Positions 29,023 to 37,954 of a DNA stretch of 64,000 bases are shown one piece after another. The notes beneath the pieces were generated by a model. That model worked only from the letters and a program-made list of their open reading frames with translations. It made no database searches and was not told the DNA's origin. This DNA comes from Pseudomonas coleopterorum (GTDB lineage: Bacteria > Pseudomonadota > Gammaproteobacteria > Pseudomonadales > Pseudomonadaceae), in the NCBI RefSeq assembly GCF_900105555.1, contig NZ_FNTZ01000001.1, forward strand, positions 186,001 to 250,000, given 5' to 3'. The stretch's first letter is position 1. Each line of letters opens with the position of its first letter. The translations under genes were made by a program, and so were the position numbers.

Positions 29023-30019
29023 AATCGATCCACTGATTCAGCCATTGCGGTATGCGCCGTTCCAGGTAATAGCCGGGTTGGCGCAGGCTGCCCTCGACGA
29101 AACCGACATGACCGCCTCGTGCATGCAGTTCGAATTCTATGCAGGGCGACATCTCTTCGGCGGTCGGCAGGCTGTGGGGGAACACGAATGGATCGTCCTG
29201 CGCCTGGATGATCAACGTGGGTTTTGCAATGCCACCCAGGTAGTACCGACTCGAAGAGCGTCGATAGTAGTCCTGCGCGTCCTTGAAACCGTGCAGCGGC
29301 GCCGTGACTTGGCCATCGAAGTCCCAGAAGGTCTTGATGCCCTGCAATGACCCCAGAGCTTCCAGCGCCGCCAGCCCTTCGTGATGCCCTTCCTGCTGGA
29401 AGCGACTGCGCTTGTCGGTCAGGTAGGCAAGCATGGCGCGCATGAAATGGGCCTGGTACACCCGGGAAAAGCCTTGGGTCATGCGGTCGGCGCACTGATC
29501 CAGGCGGAACGGCACAGAGACCGCCACGGCGGCCTGCAACGGACTGTTCGGCCCACTTTCGCCCAGGTGCTTGAGCAGAATGTTGCCGCCCAGTGAGTAA
29601 CCCACGGCGAACAGCGGCGCCTGGGGCCTCTGTGCGCCCAGGTGATCGAGTACGTGCTGGAGGTCTTCGCTGGCACCCGAATGGTAGCTTTGCGCCAGAA
29701 GATTGGGCTCGCCGGAACAGCCGCGCCAGTTGACGGCCACGCTGGCACACCCGTACTTGCCCAATTGCCTTTGCAGGCCGGCGACGTAGGGCGAGTTGGA
29801 TGATCCGGTCAGACCGTGCAGTACCACCACCAACGGGGCGTGGGGTGTGTGGGGGCCGTGCCAGTCGAGGTCGACGAAATCACCGTCCGCCAGCCACAGA
29901 CGCTCCCGCTCGCGCGGCAACGCCGGTTGCTTGCGCCACAAGGGGCCCCACAGCGTCTGCAGGTGTGGGTTGGCCAGCCCGAGGGCTGGGCGAAAGCGAG
30001 GATGTGCTGCGTTCAACAT
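28985..30019 (-). CDS. YheT-family alpha/beta hydrolase
   Basis: This 344-residue protein has the alpha/beta hydrolase fold. The oxyanion region is VVLHGLTGSSNS and the nucleophile Ser lies in GYSLGGNILL; a catalytic Asp/His pair is present in the C-terminal half (QDDPFVFP and GGHVGFVE). The N-terminal FRPALGLANPHLQTLW is characteristic of the YheT group. The substrate is unknown. It is followed in the plus direction by rsmD on the same strand, with a 21-base gap. Confidence 0.9.
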   Translation of the reverse strand: MLNAAHPRFRPALGLANPHLQTLWGPLWRKQPALPRERERLWLADGDFVDLDWHGPHTPHAPLVVVLHGLTGSSNSPYVAGLQRQLGKYGCASVAVNWRGCSGEPNLLAQSYHSGASEDLQHVLDHLGAQRPQAPLFAVGYSLGGNILLKHLGESGPNSPLQAAVAVSVPFRLDQCADRMTQGFSRVYQAHFMRAMLAYLTDKRSRFQQEGHHEGLAALEALGSLQGIKTFWDFDGQVTAPLHGFKDAQDYYRRSSSRYYLGGIAKPTLIIQAQDDPFVFPHSLPTAEEMSPCIEFELHARGGHVGFVEGSLRQPGYYLERRIPQWLNQWIDFMSPSAQVAADR

Positions 30020-30040
30020 GAATGCCCTGACAAGCCGGTG

Positions 30041-30631
30041 TCAGCCACGCTGCCACAGAGAGTAGTAGACCTGCCCGGCTTTCTTCTCGCGGTGCAAGCG
30101 CCAGGTAGCCGGCATCTGCAACGCTGAGGGCGGTGTCTCGCTCTCGGTGTAGATCCAGGCGCGCTCTGCCAGCCAGCCTTTTTCTTCCAGCAGCGTGCAG
30201 GTCGCCGGCAGCAGGTTCTGGTGGAAGGGTGGGTCGAGGAACACCAGATCGAATGCGCTCGGAGTCTGGGTTTCCAGGTACTTCAACGCATCGCTTTGCA
30301 GCAACTGGCCCGTGGCGCAACCAAGCAGGTCCAGATTGTGCCGAAGGCTGGAAATGGCGGTGGCATTGGCATCCAGCGCCAATGCCATGCTGGCGCCACG
30401 GGACAGCGCTTCGAGGTACAGGGCACCACTGCCGGTGAAGGCATCTAGCACCTTGGCACCTTCGATGTGCGCTGCCAGCCAGTTGAACAGCGTTTCGCGT
30501 ACCCGATCAGGAGTCGGGCGCAGGCCGGGTGCTTCCGGGAAGCCCAGCTTGCGGCTGCGCCACTGGCCACCGATGATGCGCAGGTGGCCTTGGCCACCAT
30601 GGGGTTGCTTGGGTTTGACGCTGGCCATCAA
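30041..30631 (-). CDS. rsmD: 16S rRNA m2G966 methyltransferase
   Basis: This 196-residue methyltransferase modifies G966 in the 30S subunit head. It shows LRIIGGQWRSRKL at the N-terminus, motif I in VLDAFTGSGALYLEALSRGA, and the catalytic motif IV DPPF in VFLDPPFHQNL. The start at 30631 overlaps the stop of the upstream M16 peptidase gene by 4 bases (ATGA), so it is translated together with the two peptidases. Confidence 0.95.
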   Translation of the reverse strand: MMASVKPKQPHGGQGHLRIIGGQWRSRKLGFPEAPGLRPTPDRVRETLFNWLAAHIEGAKVLDAFTGSGALYLEALSRGASMALALDANATAISSLRHNLDLLGCATGQLLQSDALKYLETQTPSAFDLVFLDPPFHQNLLPATCTLLEEKGWLAERAWIYTESETPPSALQMPATWRLHREKKAGQVYYSLWQRG

Positions 30632-32103
30632 TGCTCCGGTACGCCGAGCGGTTGCTCGGTAGGTTTGTCCGTTGGGGCCGGCAAGGGTTGCTGCGCAACC
30701 TTGGGGCCAGCCGTGACGATCACCAGTTTATCGGCATCCAGATGTTTGTTCATCGCGGTTTTCACCTGCTCCACGGTCAGCGCCTGCGACTGCTGCAGGA
30801 AGTCTTCCATCCAGGTCAGCGGCATGTCATAGAACCCGGTGGCGCCCAGTTGCGCGACGATGCTCGCGTTGCTGGCATTGGACAGCGGGAAGCTGCCGGC
30901 CTGTTCACGCTTGGCGTTGTCCAGTTCTTCCTGAGTGGGGCCCGTCTTGAGGTAGTCGCGCAGGATGTCCTGCACCAGCTTCAAGGTGCCATCGCTGAGT
31001 TCGGCGCGGGTCTGCAGGTTTATCATGAACGGTCCACGGACCTGCATCGGGGTGAACGCCGAGTAGACACCGTAGGTCAGGCCGCGTTTCTCCCGGACTT
31101 CGCTCATCAGCCGCGTACCGAATGCGCCACCCCCAAGGATCTGGTTGCCCATGGACAGCGCGGCGAAATCCGGATCCTTGCGATCGATGCCCAGCTGCGC
31201 AATGAACATCTGCGTCTGCTTGGACGGGAAGTCGATATGGGTCACGCCGGCCGCTGGTACGGCTGGCTGTGCCGGCTTGGCCAGCGCAGGGCCCTTGGGC
31301 AGGGCGCTGGAGACTTGTGCGGCGATCTGCTCGGCTTCGTTTCGCGACAGATCGCCGACGATGGCGATGACCGCATTGCCGGCAGCATAGGCGCGCTTAT
31401 GGAAGGCACGCAGCTGTTCGATGCTCAGGCCGGGGAGGCTCTTGGCGTCGCCTTCACTGGGGTGTGCATACGGATGGCTGCCATACAGGCGCGTGAACAG
31501 CTCGTTGCTGGCCAGCTTGGCGGGGTTCTGCTTCTGGAACTCGAAGCCGGCGAGCAGTTGGTTCTTGATGCGGGCCAGCGCATCGGCCGGAAAAGTCGGC
31601 TTGCCGACGACATCGGCAAACAGCTTGAGGGCCGGGGTGCGCTTGTCGGTGTCGCTGAGGCTGCGCAACGAGGCCACGGCCATGTCGCGATAGGCGCCGT
31701 TGGAAAAGTCCGCGCCCAGGCCCTCGAAACCTTGGGCAATGGCGCTGACGTCCTTGCCGGCCACGCCTTCGTTGAGCATGGCGTTGGTCAGCAGAGCGAT
31801 GCCAGGGTGGTTCTGATCCTGGCTGCTACCGGCGGCGAAGGTGAGGCGCAGATCGAACATCGGCAATTCGTGCGCTTCGACGAACAGGACCTTGGCGCCT
31901 TCGGCGGTTGTCCAGTTCTGGATGTTCAGACTGCGATGACTGGGGGCAGTATTGCCCAGCTCCTTCACCGATTGCAGTCCACGCGTGGGTTGGACCGCGC
32001 TGGCGGTGTCTGCGGCCTGGGCACCGAAGGTGGTCAGCCAGCCGGCCAGCACCAGGAGGGTCGAGCCAGCCAGGAGGCGACGGGGGGTGATGGGCTCACT
32101 CAT
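30628..32103 (-). CDS. M16 peptidase homologue lacking the zinc motif
   Basis: This 491-residue exported protein has a signal peptide (LAGSTLLVLAGWLTTFGAQA) and an M16 fold. At the expected place of the HxxEH zinc motif it has GIALLTNAMLNEG, so it cannot bind zinc and is probably the non-catalytic partner. It keeps the Arg/Tyr substrate-binding region of the regulatory subunit (RGLTYGVYSAF). Its start overlaps the stop of the active subunit by 8 bases, consistent with a heterodimer in the periplasm. Confidence 0.88.
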   Translation of the reverse strand: MSEPITPRRLLAGSTLLVLAGWLTTFGAQAADTASAVQPTRGLQSVKELGNTAPSHRSLNIQNWTTAEGAKVLFVEAHELPMFDLRLTFAAGSSQDQNHPGIALLTNAMLNEGVAGKDVSAIAQGFEGLGADFSNGAYRDMAVASLRSLSDTDKRTPALKLFADVVGKPTFPADALARIKNQLLAGFEFQKQNPAKLASNELFTRLYGSHPYAHPSEGDAKSLPGLSIEQLRAFHKRAYAAGNAVIAIVGDLSRNEAEQIAAQVSSALPKGPALAKPAQPAVPAAGVTHIDFPSKQTQMFIAQLGIDRKDPDFAALSMGNQILGGGAFGTRLMSEVREKRGLTYGVYSAFTPMQVRGPFMINLQTRAELSDGTLKLVQDILRDYLKTGPTQEELDNAKREQAGSFPLSNASNASIVAQLGATGFYDMPLTWMEDFLQQSQALTVEQVKTAMNKHLDADKLVIVTAGPKVAQQPLPAPTDKPTEQPLGVPEH

Positions 32104-33451
32104 GAGCGGCTTCCTCGGGCAGAACGTGGGCGATGCTCAGGCGATCGCGGGTGAAATAGGTACGGGCGGCGCTCTGGATGTCCTGCGGCGTCACGCTCTT
32201 GAGATCTTCGAGTTCGCTGTCCATCAGCTTCCACGACAGCCCCACGGTTTCCAGCATGCCGATGGTGGTGGCCTGGCTGCTGATGGAGTCGCGGCTGTAG
32301 ACCAGATCGGCGATGACCTGGGCACGCACGCGCTCGAGCTCCTCGGCCGAGGGCGGCGTGGTCTTGAGCTCGTCGAGCAGCTTCCAGATGCCTTTCTCGA
32401 CGTCGGCCAGGGTCTTTTTCTTCTGCGCGTTGGGTGTCGCGGAAATGAAGAACAGGCTGTCACCACGGGTGAAGGGGTCGTACTGGGCGCCGCCACTGGA
32501 GATCAGCTCCTGACCGCGTTCCAGACGGGTAGCCATGCGTGCGCTGTAGCCACCGTCGAGCAGTGCCGAGATCAGCCGCAAGGCCTGGACATCGCGGGGC
32601 TTGTCGGCAGTGGCCAGGGCCGGAACGTTGAAGCCGTACAGCAGGCTCGGCAGTTGGGTGCGCACATGCAGCGTGGCCAGGCGCTGGCCAGGGGTGGCCA
32701 GTTCCAGCGGGATCTTCGCCGGTGGCGTGGCACGGCTGGCGATGTTGCCGAAGAAACGTTGAGCCAGCGCCTTCACCTCGTCAGGCTGGACGTCGCCCAC
32801 CACCACCAGGGTGGCGTTGTTGGGCACGTACCAGGCCTGGTACCAGTGGCGCAGTTCTTCGACCTTCATGCGATCGAGGTCAGCCATCCAGCCGATGGTG
32901 GGCGTGTGGTAGCCACTGGCGGGAAAGGCCATGGCCTTGAACATCTCGTAGGCCTTGGCGCTGGGCTTGTCGTCGGTGCGCAGGCGACGTTCTTCCTTGA
33001 TGACTTCGATTTCACGCGCGAACTCTTCGGCGGGCAGGCTCAGGCTGGCCATGCGGTCGGCTTCGAGGTCGAACGCCACGGCCAGGCGGTCCTTGGCCAA
33101 CACTTCGTAATAGGCGGTGTAGTCATCGCTGGTGAAGGCGTTTTCCTCGGCGCCGAGGTCGCGCAGGATACGCGAGCCTTCACCTGGGCCCAGTTTGTCG
33201 GTGCCCTTGAACATCATGTGTTCGAGCGCGTGGGACAGGCCGGTCTGGCCCGGCGTTTCATAGCTGGAACCGACTTTGTACCAGATCTGGGACACCACCA
33301 CCGGAGCGCGGTGGTCCTCGCGCACGATGACCTTGAGGCCATTGTCCAGGGTGAATTCGTGCGTGGGCTGTGTATCGGCGGCAAAAGCTGCCAGAGGCAG
33401 GCTGAGCGTGCAGAGCAGCAGGCCTGCGGCGCGGCGGGCGAGGACATTCAT
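32096..33451 (-). CDS. Zinc-dependent M16 peptidase, active subunit
   Basis: This 451-residue periplasmic protein has a signal peptide (RRAAGLLLCTLSLPLAAFAA). The inverted zinc motif HALEH is at about residues 74-78, with the third ligand Glu in the downstream helix (EIEVIKEERR). It is therefore the catalytic half of the pair with the next gene. The frame stays open far upstream, but the signal peptide at 33451 (MNVLARRAAG) identifies the start. Likely substrates are periplasmic peptides; a specific role is not known. Confidence 0.9.
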   Translation of the reverse strand: MNVLARRAAGLLLCTLSLPLAAFAADTQPTHEFTLDNGLKVIVREDHRAPVVVSQIWYKVGSSYETPGQTGLSHALEHMMFKGTDKLGPGEGSRILRDLGAEENAFTSDDYTAYYEVLAKDRLAVAFDLEADRMASLSLPAEEFAREIEVIKEERRLRTDDKPSAKAYEMFKAMAFPASGYHTPTIGWMADLDRMKVEELRHWYQAWYVPNNATLVVVGDVQPDEVKALAQRFFGNIASRATPPAKIPLELATPGQRLATLHVRTQLPSLLYGFNVPALATADKPRDVQALRLISALLDGGYSARMATRLERGQELISSGGAQYDPFTRGDSLFFISATPNAQKKKTLADVEKGIWKLLDELKTTPPSAEELERVRAQVIADLVYSRDSISSQATTIGMLETVGLSWKLMDSELEDLKSVTPQDIQSAARTYFTRDRLSIAHVLPEEAAHE

Positions 33452-33683
33452 GGGATTTAGAACCTTGAGAGCTACCCGCTTGGCCTTAGCGTCTACGGGC
33501 GAGGAGGTGCTAGGATACTGATCCGGTCCGCTGGGGGCCATGCCTGGTTGGCATGAACCTGCCTGGGCAACTCGACAAAATGTTGCGCGTGAACGAGCCG
33601 GCGTAAAAGCAGTCTGTGTTGCGTCTTCGAATTTTTTCCGACAAGCCGCCTGGCGTGTCGCTACCTTGAGATAGCCGTCTTCC

Positions 33684-35159
33684 ATGTTTGGTTCCAACGA
33701 CGACAAAAAGACCCCGGCCCCGGCCGGTGAAAAGAAAGGCCTGTTCGGATGGCTGCGCAAGAAGCCGCAGACACCTGTCGCCGAACCGCCATCGCCCCCT
33801 GCCGCCCAGGAGCTCCCGACCGAAGCCGAGACGGCTGCGCAGGCTGCCGTGGCGCTCGCCCCGGAGCCGGTGCTGCCGCCCAAGGTCGAAGCCGAACCTG
33901 AGCCCGTACCGACGCCAACCGAGCAGCCCGTTGCGCACGGGTTGGTGCTGCCGGTGCCCGAGGAACCGGTGGCGCTGGTCGAGGACGATGCGCCGCAGAC
34001 ACCGCCGGCCATCGCCCCACGGCAGGAAGTGTCGGCCCCAGCCGCGGCAGAGCCGGTTGCCGCTCCTGTTCCGCCACCTGCTCCTGCAGCGCCCAGCGCA
34101 CCAGCCCCGGCACCTGCTCCAGCTCCGATTCCAGCTCCGATTCCAGCGCCTGTGGCAACCATCGTGCCGCCCGTTATCGAAGCATCGCCCCCTGCCGTCG
34201 TTGCCTCGCAACCTGCAGGGCAGGCCAGGACCGGCTTCTTCGCGCGTCTCAAGCAGGGCTTGGCCAAGACCAGCGCCAGCCTCGGCGAAGGCATGGCCAG
34301 CCTGTTTCTGGGCAGCAAGATCATCGATGACGATCTGCTCGAAGAGCTGGAAACCCGACTGCTGACCGCCGACGTGGGCGTTGAAGCCACTTCGGTGATC
34401 ATCCAGAGCCTGACCCGCAAGGTCGCGCGCAAGGAACTCACCGATGCCGCCGCCTTGTACAAGGCGCTGCAAGGTGAGCTGACGGCACTGTTGCGTCCGG
34501 TCGAGCAACCGCTGGTGATCAAGGCCGAGCACCAGCCGTTCGTGATTCTGGTGGTGGGCGTCAACGGCGCCGGCAAGACCACCACCATCGGCAAGCTGGC
34601 CAAGAAGCTGCAGCTCGAAGGCAAGAAGGTCATGCTGGCGGCGGGCGACACGTTCCGTGCTGCGGCTGTGGAGCAACTGCAGGTGTGGGGCGAGCGCAAC
34701 AAGATCCCGGTCATCGCCCAGCACACCGGCGCCGATTCGGCGTCGGTCATCTTCGATGCCGTGCAGGCTGCCAAGTCGCGCGGCATCGACGTGTTGATCG
34801 CCGACACCGCCGGCCGTCTGCACACCAAAGACAACCTGATGGAAGAGCTGAAGAAAGTCCGCCGGGTGATGGGCAAGCTCGACGAACAGGCGCCGCACGA
34901 AGTGCTGCTGGTGCTCGATGCCGGCACCGGGCAGAACGCGATCAACCAGGCCAAGCAGTTCAATCAGACGGTGGCCCTGACCGGCCTGGCCCTGACCAAG
35001 CTCGACGGTACCGCCAAGGGCGGGGTGATCTTCGCCCTGGCCAAGCAGTTCGGCCTGCCCATCCGCTACATAGGCGTGGGCGAAGGCATCGACGACCTGC
35101 GCACCTTCGAGGCAGAACCCTTCGTCCAGGCATTGTTCGCCGAGCGGGAGCCTTCATGA
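33684..35159 (+). CDS. ftsY: Signal recognition particle receptor FtsY
   Basis: This 491-residue SRP-GTPase docks translating ribosomes at the inner membrane. The first ~180 residues are a Pro/Ala/Glu-rich acidic domain with a basic N-terminal helix (GLFGWLRKK), typical of Pseudomonas FtsY. The NG domain follows: GVNGAGKTTTIGKLAKKL (P-loop), DTFRAAAVEQL, DTAGRLHT and TKLDGTAKGG. The stop overlaps the ftsE start as ATGA, forming the conserved ftsYEX operon. The 232 bases upstream, divergent from the M16 genes, must hold its promoter. Confidence 0.97.
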   Translation: MFGSNDDKKTPAPAGEKKGLFGWLRKKPQTPVAEPPSPPAAQELPTEAETAAQAAVALAPEPVLPPKVEAEPEPVPTPTEQPVAHGLVLPVPEEPVALVEDDAPQTPPAIAPRQEVSAPAAAEPVAAPVPPPAPAAPSAPAPAPAPAPIPAPIPAPVATIVPPVIEASPPAVVASQPAGQARTGFFARLKQGLAKTSASLGEGMASLFLGSKIIDDDLLEELETRLLTADVGVEATSVIIQSLTRKVARKELTDAAALYKALQGELTALLRPVEQPLVIKAEHQPFVILVVGVNGAGKTTTIGKLAKKLQLEGKKVMLAAGDTFRAAAVEQLQVWGERNKIPVIAQHTGADSASVIFDAVQAAKSRGIDVLIADTAGRLHTKDNLMEELKKVRRVMGKLDEQAPHEVLLVLDAGTGQNAINQAKQFNQTVALTGLALTKLDGTAKGGVIFALAKQFGLPIRYIGVGEGIDDLRTFEAEPFVQALFAEREPS

Positions 35160-35827
35160 TTCGATTCGAACAGGTTGCCAAGCGCTACCCCAATGGCCAT
35201 GTCGGTCTGCATGAACTGAGCTTTCGGGTCCGGCGTGGCGAATTCCTGTTCGTTACCGGTCATTCCGGCGCGGGCAAAAGTACCCTGCTGCGTCTGTTGC
35301 TGGCGATGGAGCGACCCACCAGCGGCAAGCTTCTGCTGGCCGGCCAGGACCTGGGCCAGATCACCAACGCGCAGATTCCGTTCCTGCGTCGGCAGATCGG
35401 CGTGGTGTTTCAGAATCACCAGTTATTGTTCGATCGCACGGTGTTCAACAACATCGCCCTGCCGCTGCAGATCCTTGGCCTGAGCAAGCCGGAAATCGCC
35501 AAGAAGGTCGATTCGGCGCTGGAGCGTGTGGCGCTGGCGGACAAGGCCGAGCTGTACCCCGGCGACTTGTCCACGGGCCAGCAACAGCGTGTGGGCATTG
35601 CCCGCGCCATCGTCCATCAGCCAGCCTTGCTGCTCGCCGATGAACCTACCGGCAACCTCGATCCGCGTCTGGCGGCCGAGATCATGGGGGTCTTCGAAGA
35701 CATCAACCGGCTTGGCACCAGCGTCTTGATTGCCAGCCACGATCTGGCGCTGATCGCGCGCATGCGTCATCGCATGCTGACTTTGCAGCGTGGGCGTCTG
35801 ATCGGTGACGGAGAGGCAGGACAATGA
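35156..35827 (+). CDS. ftsE: Cell-division ABC transporter ATPase FtsE
   Basis: This 223-residue ATPase works with FtsX to activate septal peptidoglycan hydrolases. Walker A is GHSGAGKST, the signature loop is LSTGQQQR (usually LSGGEQQR), and Walker B is LLLADEPTGNLD. The signature change at the third and fifth positions is conservative and I do not think it disables the protein. ATGA overlaps link it to both ftsY and ftsX. Confidence 0.96.
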   Translation: MIRFEQVAKRYPNGHVGLHELSFRVRRGEFLFVTGHSGAGKSTLLRLLLAMERPTSGKLLLAGQDLGQITNAQIPFLRRQIGVVFQNHQLLFDRTVFNNIALPLQILGLSKPEIAKKVDSALERVALADKAELYPGDLSTGQQQRVGIARAIVHQPALLLADEPTGNLDPRLAAEIMGVFEDINRLGTSVLIASHDLALIARMRHRMLTLQRGRLIGDGEAGQ

Positions 35828-36855
35828 GTGCGACACGCAGTCCCAAGGTCGCGGACCGGGTAGCGCCCAAGGGGGGCGAGCCCCAACCGCAGAAGCCGAA
35901 GAAACGTCGCAATGACGACGATGACGGGCCGGATTTCAGCAGCCTGCTGCGCGCCTGGATCGAAAGCCATCGGGCCAGCTGGACCGACAGCCTGCGCCGT
36001 CTGGGCAAGCAGCCGATCGGCAGTTTCTTTACCTGCCTGGTCATGGCGGTGGCCCTGAGTTTGCCCATGGGGTTGTCCCTGCTGCTCAAGAACGTCGAGC
36101 GTCTGGGCGGTTCCTGGCAGCGTGCGGCGCAGATTTCGCTGTACCTGGACCTCGACGCCGGCGAGCGGGAAGGCCAGGCGTTGGTGACGCAGATCAAGGG
36201 GCTGTCGGGCGTGGCCCAGGCCGAGTTCGTCAGCCGCGAGCAGGCGTTGAGTGAGTTCCAGCAGCAGTCCGGGCTGGGTGAGGCGCTCAAGGAGCTGCCT
36301 GAAAACCCGCTGCCCGGCGTGGTGGTGGTGACGCCTCTGGAGATCGACAAGGCTGCGTTGGAGAGCCTGCGCCAGCAGCTCGCCGAGTTGCCGAAGGTGC
36401 AGCAGGCGCAGCTTGATCTGGTATGGGTAGAGCGGCTTGCAGCGATTCTCAAGCTGGGTGATCGATTCGTCTTCGGCCTCACTCTGCTGCTGGTTTCAGC
36501 GTTGCTGCTGGTGATTGGCAACACCATTCGTCTGCACATCGAGAACCGCCGCATCGAAATCGAGGTCATCAAATTGGTAGGCGGCACGGACAGCTATGTG
36601 CGTCGGCCGTTTTTGTACATGGGGGCGCTGTACGGCTTTGGTGCAGGCATTTTCGCCTGGGGTATCCTGGCCTTCGGCCTGGATTGGCTCAACGATGCGG
36701 TGACTGGATTGTCCGGCTTGTACGGCAGTGACTTCGCGCTGGGCGGTGTGCCTGTGGCGGACGGATTGTCGCTCTTGCTAGGCGCGGTATTGTTAGGGTA
36801 TATCGGTGCATGGATTGCGGTCTGGCGGCACCTGCGCGAACTGGCGCCGCGTTAG
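35824..36855 (+). CDS. ftsX: Cell-division membrane protein FtsX
   Basis: This 343-residue membrane partner of FtsE has a basic cytosolic N-terminus (RSPKVADRV then a Lys/Pro-rich stretch), a first transmembrane segment around residues 65-85, a periplasmic domain of about 100 residues, and three further transmembrane segments in the last 140 residues. The FtsX/MacB core HIENRRIEIEVIKLVGGTD is clear. It is the last gene of the ftsYEX operon, and rpoH follows after 165 bases with its own promoter. Confidence 0.95.
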   Translation: MSATRSPKVADRVAPKGGEPQPQKPKKRRNDDDDGPDFSSLLRAWIESHRASWTDSLRRLGKQPIGSFFTCLVMAVALSLPMGLSLLLKNVERLGGSWQRAAQISLYLDLDAGEREGQALVTQIKGLSGVAQAEFVSREQALSEFQQQSGLGEALKELPENPLPGVVVVTPLEIDKAALESLRQQLAELPKVQQAQLDLVWVERLAAILKLGDRFVFGLTLLLVSALLLVIGNTIRLHIENRRIEIEVIKLVGGTDSYVRRPFLYMGALYGFGAGIFAWGILAFGLDWLNDAVTGLSGLYGSDFALGGVPVADGLSLLLGAVLLGYIGAWIAVWRHLRELAPR

Positions 36856-36943
36856 CCCGCAGTATCTGTGCAGTACCTATGTAGGCTCTTTGAGTATGTA
36901 GTTGAGTTAACTTTATTGTCATGGACCGTTAAAGCGTCATAGG

Positions 36944-36970
36944 GAACTTGTCAACTGGTTCCCGGTCTAT
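36944..36970 (+). promoter_or_regulatory. Sigma-E (AlgU)-type promoter of rpoH
   Basis: GAACTT (36944-36949) is followed after exactly 16 bases by TCTAT (36966-36970), close to the extracytoplasmic sigma factor consensus GAACTT-N16/17-TCTGA. It lies about 50 bases before the rpoH start. Transcription of rpoH by RpoE/AlgU is known in E. coli and P. aeruginosa, which supports the reading. Other promoters for sigma-70 probably lie in the same 165 bases but none is clear. Confidence 0.6.
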
Positions 36971-37020
36971 TTTTCGCAGTGCCTACGGGCATGAGTCATG
37001 TGAGTCGGAGGTTTTTTCGT

Positions 37021-37875
37021 ATGACCACTTCTTTGCAACCTGCTTATGCGCTGGTCCCGGGTGCGAACCTGGAAGCCTACGTGCATACGGTGAACAGCAT
37101 TCCCTTGCTGACGCCCGAGCAGGAGCGTGAACTGGCCGAGAGTCTCTACTATGAGCAGGATCTTGGAGCGGCTCGGCAGATGGTGCTCGCTCACCTGCGT
37201 TTCGTCGTGCATATCGCGCGCAGCTATTCGGGCTACGGTTTGGCTCAGGCCGACCTTATCCAGGAAGGCAACGTCGGCCTGATGAAGGCCGTAAAGCGTT
37301 TCAACCCCGAAATGGGTGTGCGCCTGGTGTCGTTCGCCGTGCACTGGATCAAGGCTGAAATCCACGAGTTCATCCTGCGCAACTGGCGTATCGTCAAAGT
37401 GGCGACCACCAAGGCGCAGCGCAAGCTGTTCTTCAACTTGCGCAGCCAGAAGAAGCGTCTGGCCTGGCTGAACAACGAAGAAGTCCACCGCGTGGCCGAA
37501 AGCCTGGGCGTGGAGCCGCGTGAAGTACGCGAAATGGAAAGCCGTCTGACCGGTCATGACATGGCCTTCGATCCGGCTGCCGAAGCCGACGACGACAGCG
37601 CGTTCCAGTCGCCAGCCAACTACCTGGAAGATCATCGCTACGACCCAGCGCGTCAGCTCGAAGATGCCGACTGGAGCGACAATTCCAACACCAACCTGCA
37701 CGAAGCCTTGCAGGTACTGGACGATCGCAGCCGCGACATTCTCTACCAGCGCTGGCTTGCCGAGGAGAAGGCGACGCTGCACGAGTTGGCCGAGAAGTAC
37801 AACGTGTCGGCCGAGCGTATTCGTCAGTTGGAAAAAAGCGCGATGAACAAGCTGAAGGTCTCCATCGCTGCCTGA
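37021..37875 (+). CDS. rpoH: Heat-shock sigma factor RpoH
   Basis: This 284-residue sigma-32 directs transcription of chaperone and protease genes. Region 2 is visible as [20 protein letters not shown] with [13 protein letters not shown], the RpoH box as QRKLFFNLR, and region 4 as the helix-turn-helix [25 protein letters not shown] lies 9 bases upstream of ATG 37021. The sigma-E-like promoter upstream and the terminator downstream make it a single-gene unit. The mRNA start region may fold as a thermosensor, as in enterics, which I cannot test by eye. Confidence 0.97.
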   Translation: MTTSLQPAYALVPGANLEAYVHTVNSIPLLTPEQERELAESLYYEQDLGAARQMVLAHLRFVVHIARSYSGYGLAQADLIQEGNVGLMKAVKRFNPEMGVRLVSFAVHWIKAEIHEFILRNWRIVKVATTKAQRKLFFNLRSQKKRLAWLNNEEVHRVAESLGVEPREVREMESRLTGHDMAFDPAAEADDDSAFQSPANYLEDHRYDPARQLEDADWSDNSNTNLHEALQVLDDRSRDILYQRWLAEEKATLHELAEKYNVSAERIRQLEKSAMNKLKVSIAA

Positions 37876-37900
37876 TGTGAGCCGTTGACGCGCTGCATGC

Positions 37901-37929
37901 AAAAGCCCCGACTGGTTCGGGGCTTTTTG
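37901..37929 (+). terminator. Rho-independent terminator of rpoH
   Basis: AAAAGCCCCGA-ctgg-TTCGGGGCTTTTTG is a GC-rich stem with a short loop and a T-run, 26 bases after the rpoH stop. The A-run on the left makes it work in both directions, so it can also end the convergent mtgA transcript. Confidence 0.92.
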
Positions 37930-37954
37930 TTGTCTGGCAGGGCGTGATCGCGGC

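Noticed and set aside
33452..34963. Long minus-strand reading frame continuing upstream of the HALEH peptidase
   Set aside because: It is the mirror of the Ala/Pro-rich ftsY gene; the signal peptide at 33451 marks the true start of the peptidase.
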